A DNA stretch of 64,000 bases from Betaproteobacteria bacterium (GTDB lineage Bacteria > Pseudomonadota > Gammaproteobacteria > Burkholderiales > Casimicrobiaceae), in NCBI GenBank assembly GCA_004293675.1, contig READ01000015.1, forward strand, positions 290,989 to 354,988, written 5' to 3'. Numbering within the stretch: the stretch's first letter is position 1; each line of letters starts with the position of its first letter. Position numbers and translations under genes: made by a program. Below, piece by piece: positions 60,150-64,000 of this stretch. Below the pieces are notes generated by a model that saw only the letters and a list, made by a program, of their open reading frames with translations, did not search any database and was not told the origin of the DNA.

Positions 60150-60872
60150 ATGCAAGCCATTCGTAATTCGCTCTATCTGCTGCTACAGCTGATCGTCACG
60201 CCCGTTTACGCGTTATTGGTTTGCGCTACGTTTTGGCTGCCTGCGAAGACCCGTAACGTGTTTTGTTCAAAGTACACGGCACTTTTCGTGTGGTTTGCAA
60301 AGGTGGTCTGCGGTGTGCGCTACGAAGTTAAGGGCTGGGAGAATTTGCCCAAGCGCCCCTTCATCGTGATGTCGAAGCATTCCTCCACATGGGAAACCTT
60401 GGCGCTTGAAGCTAAATTTGCGCCGGCGAGTTTTGTGGCTAAGAAAGAGCTGCTGTGGGTGCCATTTTTTGGCTGGGCGTTTGCGCTGTCCTCGCCAATC
60501 AACATCAATCGAAAAGCGGGCGCGGCAGCCATGGATCAGCTGATTGCGCAGGGCAAGGAACGCCTGAGCCGGTCGGACTTTGTAATTGTGGTGTTTCCCG
60601 AAGGCACGCGAATTGCGGCGGGCAAACAGGGGAAATATAAAACCGGTGGCGCTCGCTTGGCCATCGGCTGCAACGTGCCCATCGTTCCGGTGGCGCATAA
60701 CGCGGGCTATTGCTGGCCGCGCCATCCCTGGAAGAAGCATGCGGGCTTAGTCACGATGTCAGTGCTGCCGCCCATCGAAGTGGCGGGGTGCGAGGTGGCT
60801 GACGTCAACGCCGAAGTAGAGCGCGTGATCGAAGCCGAGGTTGCCCGCTTGGGCAGCGGACGCGGCCTCTGA
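60150..60872 (+). CDS. plsC: 1-acyl-sn-glycerol-3-phosphate acyltransferase
   Basis: Membrane enzyme making phosphatidic acid from lysophosphatidic acid, 240 residues. It has an N-terminal hydrophobic segment (LLLQLIVTPVYALLVCATFWL). Motif I is SKHSSTWET, HX4E in place of the usual HX4D, a substitution seen in many betaproteobacterial PlsC. Motif III is VVFPEGTR. It starts 12 bp after gmhB and is followed by the ygjP-like gene. Confidence 0.92.
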   Translation: MQAIRNSLYLLLQLIVTPVYALLVCATFWLPAKTRNVFCSKYTALFVWFAKVVCGVRYEVKGWENLPKRPFIVMSKHSSTWETLALEAKFAPASFVAKKELLWVPFFGWAFALSSPININRKAGAAAMDQLIAQGKERLSRSDFVIVVFPEGTRIAAGKQGKYKTGGARLAIGCNVPIVPVAHNAGYCWPRHPWKKHAGLVTMSVLPPIEVAGCEVADVNAEVERVIEAEVARLGSGRGL

Positions 60873-60900
60873 GCTCTGATGGCAATCAATCGCTAGCACG

Positions 60901-61686
60901 ATGAGTTTTTGGCCCGACTGGCTTGGGTTTTCAAAACCGCCTGAACCGGCACCGCCACCGGGCACCAAGCGTGGCCGGGCCGTTGCTGGCGACGCCTCGG
61001 GCGAGCAATCACGGCTGAGCGCAGGCGGCATCGCCTACACCTTGACACGTGGCAAACGTCGCTCGATTGGCTTGGTGGTGACGAGCGCTGGACTGGTCAT
61101 TCGCGCGCCGAGCTACACGCCGATTTACGAAATTGATCGTGCCATTGATGAGCGACGCGATTGGATTGTTCGCTCCCTCGACAAACAGCGGCAGCGTTTG
61201 GCGGACATGGCGGAGTTGAGCGACGGTGGCCATGTCCTCTTTCACGGCAAACGAATTCCAGTACAGCTTCGCCAAGGTTTGTTTGATGCCGTTGAGCTCA
61301 ACGAACAACACTGCATCGTCACGACTCGCGACGGTCTGCTCAATCCGAAATTACTCGACACTGAAATTAAGCGCCTCGCTCAAGCCGAATTGCCGATGGT
61401 CGCCATGCAGCTCGCCGCCGAGGCATCGCTGCCGCTCAAAGCTGTGACGCTGTCAAAAGCTCGGACCATGTGGGGCAGCTGCACCGCCGACGGACGGGTG
61501 CGCTTGAACTTTCGCTTGGTTCAGCTCAAACCCGCGCTGATGCGCCATGTGGTGGCGCACGAATTGGCGCACCTTGTTGAATTCAATCACTCGCCGCGCT
61601 TTTGGGCCATTGTGAAAACGCTAGATCCCAACATGGGTGCGCATCGCCGCGCCATCAAAAGCTTCGCGGTGCTGCTAGAACTTTAG
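60901..61686 (+). CDS. YgjP-like M48-type metal-dependent hydrolase
   Basis: Cytoplasmic protein of 261 residues with the zinc motif HELAH (in VVAHELAHLVEFNHSPRFW) near the C-terminus and the preceding TMWGSCTADGRVRLNFRLVQL block. This is the pattern of the YgjP/DUF45 group within metallopeptidase-like proteins. The family is found in many bacteria and its physiological role is not established. The gene follows plsC and its 3' end overlaps the convergent cyaY gene by 12 bp. Confidence 0.86.
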   Translation: MSFWPDWLGFSKPPEPAPPPGTKRGRAVAGDASGEQSRLSAGGIAYTLTRGKRRSIGLVVTSAGLVIRAPSYTPIYEIDRAIDERRDWIVRSLDKQRQRLADMAELSDGGHVLFHGKRIPVQLRQGLFDAVELNEQHCIVTTRDGLLNPKLLDTEIKRLAQAELPMVAMQLAAEASLPLKAVTLSKARTMWGSCTADGRVRLNFRLVQLKPALMRHVVAHELAHLVEFNHSPRFWAIVKTLDPNMGAHRRAIKSFAVLLEL

Positions 61687-61989
61687 CGACTGACCCGTTT
61701 GCAGATTGACCACGCGATTGAGCGTAGTGGGCAGGGTATCGCCGCTTCGGGTATCGATCCACTCGTTGTTTTGATGCTTGAAATGGAAGCCGCCACTTTT
61801 TGCGGCCACCCAAATTTCTTGGTTCGGGCCGTGGCGATTGACGATGATCTTGGAGCGATCAGCGCAACTGATTTCCAAAACGCCTTGATTGAGCTCGATG
61901 TCGCAATCCGCATCCGACGCGTCAAGCGTGTCAACGATCCGGTCAAACACAACATCGACGAGGGCGTCAAACTCCGTAGGATCAAGCAT
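61675..61989 (-). CDS. cyaY: Iron-sulfur cluster assembly protein CyaY (frataxin)
   Basis: Bacterial frataxin that binds iron and modulates IscS during Fe-S cluster assembly. The product is 104 residues. The N-terminal acidic helix (DPTEFDALVDVVFDRIVDTLDASDADCDIE) and the beta-sheet block NRHGPNQEIWVAAKSGGFHF with W-I/D-R features are typical. It is divergent from lptM-lysA with about 37 bp between, and overlaps the ygjP-like gene at the 3' end. Confidence 0.93.
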   Translation of the reverse strand: MLDPTEFDALVDVVFDRIVDTLDASDADCDIELNQGVLEISCADRSKIIVNRHGPNQEIWVAAKSGGFHFKHQNNEWIDTRSGDTLPTTLNRVVNLQTGQSLKF

Positions 61990-62026
61990 TTGCTAATATC
62001 GATTCGAATTAATTGCTGAGAAATTT

Positions 62027-62155
62027 ATGAAGTCTATTTTTGCACGCATCGCCACGCTGCTGTTGATATTCGCCGTCTCTGGATCGCTGGTTGGTTGTGG
62101 AAACAAGGGGCCGCTGGTGCCACCTAAGGCGCAGTTCGCTGCCGCGCTACGCTAA
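62027..62155 (+). CDS. lptM: Small lipoprotein LptM (YifL-like)
   Basis: A gene of 43 codons that is easily missed. It encodes a 42-residue lipoprotein precursor with a basic start, a hydrophobic core (ATLLLIFAVSGSL) and lipobox LVGC (Cys24). The Cys is followed by GNKGPLVPPK, which matches the LptM consensus of GC-x-KGPL-x-P. LptM helps maturation of the LptD-LptE LPS translocon. It lies directly upstream of lysA, 10 bp away, and divergent from cyaY, the usual arrangement in many proteobacteria. Confidence 0.88.
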   Translation: MKSIFARIATLLLIFAVSGSLVGCGNKGPLVPPKAQFAAALR

Positions 62156-62164
62156 GGGGTTGCC

Positions 62165-63415
62165 ATGCTCACGCCCCATCTCACCCGCGAAGACTCGCAA
62201 CTTCGATACGAATCCGTTCCACTGGCTGCTATCGCTGAGCAGTTCGGCACGCCAACGTACGTCTATTCACGAAGCGCTATCGTTGAGAATTTCCGCGAAT
62301 ATAAAAATGCGTTTGCGAGCTCCGCGCCGCTGATTTGCTACGCGGTTAAGGCCAATTCAACGTTGAGCGTTTTGGCGCTGCTGGCGTCCGAGGGCGCGGG
62401 ATTCGACATCGTATCCACGGGCGAGCTCAAGCGGGTCATCGCCGCTGGGGGCGATCCGGGGAAGGTTATTTTTTCGGGTGTTGCCAAGCGTGCCGACGAA
62501 ATTGCTTACGCCTTGTCGCAAAAAATTTACTGCTTCAACGTCGAATCTGAAGCGGAACTGCACCGGGTCAATACCGTGGCCATCGACATGCAAACGCGCG
62601 CTCGCATCACATTTCGAATCAACCCCGATGTTGATCCAAAAACACACCCCTATATTTCGACCGGACTCAAGTCGAACAAGTTTGGCATCGCGCACACCGA
62701 GGCGGTTCGGCTGTATCGATTGGCTGCCAGCATGCACGGCATCGAAATCGCGGGTATCGAGTGTCACATCGGCTCGCAAATTACCGAGCTTGGCCCCTAC
62801 GCCGATGCTTTGAAACGCTTGCTCGGCTTAGTCGATGAGTTGAGTGCTGTGGGCATTCATATTGAGCACCTTGATTTGGGCGGCGGGCGCGGCATCGTTT
62901 ACGGCGATGAGAGCGTGGTGCCTATGTCGGCGTTCGCCGACGAAGTGCAGCGCCAGCTTGCGGGTCGCCACCTAAAGTTGTTACTCGAGCCGGGGCGCTC
63001 GATTGTGGGCAACGCGGGCGTGCTCGTGACGCGCGTTGAATATCTCAAGCCCGGTGAGAGCAAGAACTTTGCAATCGTTGACGCGGGCATGAACGATTTG
63101 TTGCGACCCACGCTCTACGATGCGTTTCATCCGGTTGAAGCCGTGTTGTCACGCACTCGTGACGCCGTGCTCTACGACATCGTTGGCCCCGTGTGCGAGA
63201 GCGGCGATTGGCTCGCAAAGGCGCGCGCACTCGCGCTGGAGCCTGGCGACTTGATTGCAGTGCTGTGCACTGGCGCGTACGGCATGGTCATGGCGTCGAA
63301 CTACAACACACGCAATCGTCCTTGCGAAGTGATGGTCGATCGTGGTGAAGCGCATCTCATTCGAGAGCGTGAATCGTTTGAAGATCTCATCGCGCACGAA
63401 CGCATCGTCGTGTGA
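62165..63415 (+). CDS. lysA: Diaminopimelate decarboxylase
   Basis: Pyridoxal-phosphate enzyme converting meso-diaminopimelate to L-lysine, 416 residues. The N-terminal barrel carries YAVKANSTLSVL with the cofactor lysine, FRINPDVDPKTHPYISTGLKSNKFG and HIGSQ. The C-terminal domain has ICDAGM-like residues (IVDAGMNDLLRPTLYDAFHP) and VGPVCESGDWLA with the catalytic cysteine. It begins MLTPHLTREDSQLRYESVPL, typical for the family, and follows lptM closely. Confidence 0.96.
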   Translation: MLTPHLTREDSQLRYESVPLAAIAEQFGTPTYVYSRSAIVENFREYKNAFASSAPLICYAVKANSTLSVLALLASEGAGFDIVSTGELKRVIAAGGDPGKVIFSGVAKRADEIAYALSQKIYCFNVESEAELHRVNTVAIDMQTRARITFRINPDVDPKTHPYISTGLKSNKFGIAHTEAVRLYRLAASMHGIEIAGIECHIGSQITELGPYADALKRLLGLVDELSAVGIHIEHLDLGGGRGIVYGDESVVPMSAFADEVQRQLAGRHLKLLLEPGRSIVGNAGVLVTRVEYLKPGESKNFAIVDAGMNDLLRPTLYDAFHPVEAVLSRTRDAVLYDIVGPVCESGDWLAKARALALEPGDLIAVLCTGAYGMVMASNYNTRNRPCEVMVDRGEAHLIRERESFEDLIAHERIVV

Positions 63416-63745
63416 ACGAAATGCACTTAGCAATGATCGTGATGTGCGTGCAAAACGGTGTGCAATAAAAACAACATTTCGAATTGTGCGCGCTGAGTTC
63501 ACGCGCGAATAAACTTGTTTAGAAAAAAAATCAAGCTAGAATTCGCAGCATCAGATGCAAGTGTTGTAAACAAGTTTCGTGTGCCTTGAAACGTTTACAA
63601 CGGTGTCTGACACTGCGAGGTGTGTTGTGTTGTTGCTTCGCTGAGCGCTTGTTTCGAGAGATCAAACAGCGGCCCAGCTCGAGTGAAAACCCAAAGGATC
63701 ACCTTCAGTGATTTTTAACTGAGAGTCAACCTTTAGGAGACCACT
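63416..63745. other. Intergenic region before the H1-like gene
   Basis: 330 bp without a recognised gene. It contains a possible sigma70 promoter at 63515-63542 and the Shine-Dalgarno AGGAGA at 63735, for the H1-like gene. Confidence 0.55.
63515..63542 (+). promoter_or_regulatory. Possible promoter of the H1-like gene
   Basis: TTGTTT (63515-63520) and TAGAAT (63537-63542) are separated by 16 bp rich in A. The leader would be about 200 nt. Prediction only. Confidence 0.4.
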
Positions 63746-64000
63746 ATGAGCGACATGATGACAATGGCGGCACCTGCAGCTGCAGCTGCCCCAGCAAAGA
63801 AAAAAGCAGCAGCTAAAAAGCCAGCCGCTAAGAAGCCAGCTGCTAAGAAGCCAGCCGCTAAAAAAGCAGCAGCCAAAAAGCCAGCTAAGAAAGCAGCAGC
63901 CAAAAAGCCAGCCGCTAAGAAAGCAGCAGCTAAGAAGCCAGCCGCCAAAAAAGCAGCCGCTAAAAAGCCAGCCGCTAAGAAAGCAGCAGCTAAGAAGCCA
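63746..64000 (+). CDS. Histone H1-like Lys/Ala/Pro-rich DNA-binding protein, truncated by window end
   Basis: From ATG 63746 (AGGAGA ribosome-binding site) the frame stays open to the window edge for 85 codons. After MSDMMTMAAPAAAAAPA the sequence is only Lys, Ala and Pro in repeated blocks such as KKPAAKKAAA of about 9-10 residues. This composition is that of bacterial histone H1-like proteins (BpH1, HctB, AlgP types), which bind DNA without sequence specificity and can compact the nucleoid. The DNA repeats are close to perfect, so copy number may vary between strains. The C-terminus is unseen, and other Lys-Ala-Pro-rich proteins remain possible. Confidence 0.8.
   Translation, partial: MSDMMTMAAPAAAAAPAKKKAAAKKPAAKKPAAKKPAAKKAAAKKPAKKAAAKKPAAKKAAAKKPAAKKAAAKKPAAKKAAAKKP

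Noticed and set aside
60360..60400. PlsC with a lost catalytic residue (HX4E instead of HX4D)
   Set aside because: Glutamate at this position is, to my knowledge, normal for many betaproteobacterial PlsC proteins; the rest of the protein is intact.
63746..64000. Low-complexity DNA without a gene at the right edge
   Set aside because: A good ribosome-binding site, an ATG and 85 open codons with strict Lys/Ala/Pro coding support a real H1-like gene.

Overview
The window is a gene-dense piece of a betaproteobacterial, most likely Burkholderiales-like, chromosome. This rests on gene order and content: mreB divergent from gatCAB, a nine-gene atp operon (I-B-E-F-H-A-G-D-C), the phoH-ybeY-corC-lnt block followed by glyQS-gmhB-plsC-ygjP, the cyaY/lptM-lysA group, and a lysine/alanine/proline-rich histone H1-like gene at the right edge. 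No rRNA, tRNA, CRISPR array, prophage or complete insertion sequence was recognised. The organism was not identified further.

Layout. 0-5 kb: mreB (minus) and gatC-gatA-gatB (plus), for cell shape and transamidation of misacylated Asp/Glu-tRNA. 5-11 kb: an alpha/beta hydrolase, an acyl-CoA thioesterase, a membrane-anchored unknown protein, a secreted protein whose signal-peptide end is cut off by an in-frame amber codon, a peroxiredoxin and a HisN-type phosphatase. 11-13 kb: a Wzm/Wzt polysaccharide ABC exporter pair with no glycosyltransferases beside it. 13.5-20.6 kb: the F1Fo ATP synthase operon.

20.7-39.5 kb is a large alpha-glucan region: pullulanase, malQ, glgX, glgB and glgP on the minus strand, diverging from malK-malE-malF-malG and a GH13 lipoprotein on the plus strand. 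Together these can import maltodextrin, debranch it, disproportionate it and phosphorolyse it. glgC and glgA are not in the window. 39.8-47 kb: an e(P4)-type acid phosphatase, a CPA2 antiporter, a tryptophan-halogenase-family flavoprotein and a TonB-dependent receptor. The receptor could be the outer-membrane gate for the glucan system, but this is inference.

47-51 kb: an SDR, glpD, a HAD phosphatase and a DUF1499 protein. 51-57 kb: phoH, ybeY, corC, lnt, an acyltransferase-3 protein and glyQS. 59.6-63.4 kb: gmhB, plsC, ygjP-like, cyaY, the short lipoprotein gene lptM and lysA. 63.7 kb to the edge: an incomplete histone H1-like gene.

The most unusual feature is the number of different short palindromic repeat families in the intergenic spaces. 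They include hairpins whose arms are four degenerate heptads (CGTCNTT), one of them inside the atp operon; an element of about 80 bp with AATAAGG/CCTTATT ends; and several REP-like GTAGG and GTCATCC palindromes. Some repeats run into coding sequence: they form the possible N-terminus and the stop codon of the amylase, and the C-terminus of HisN.
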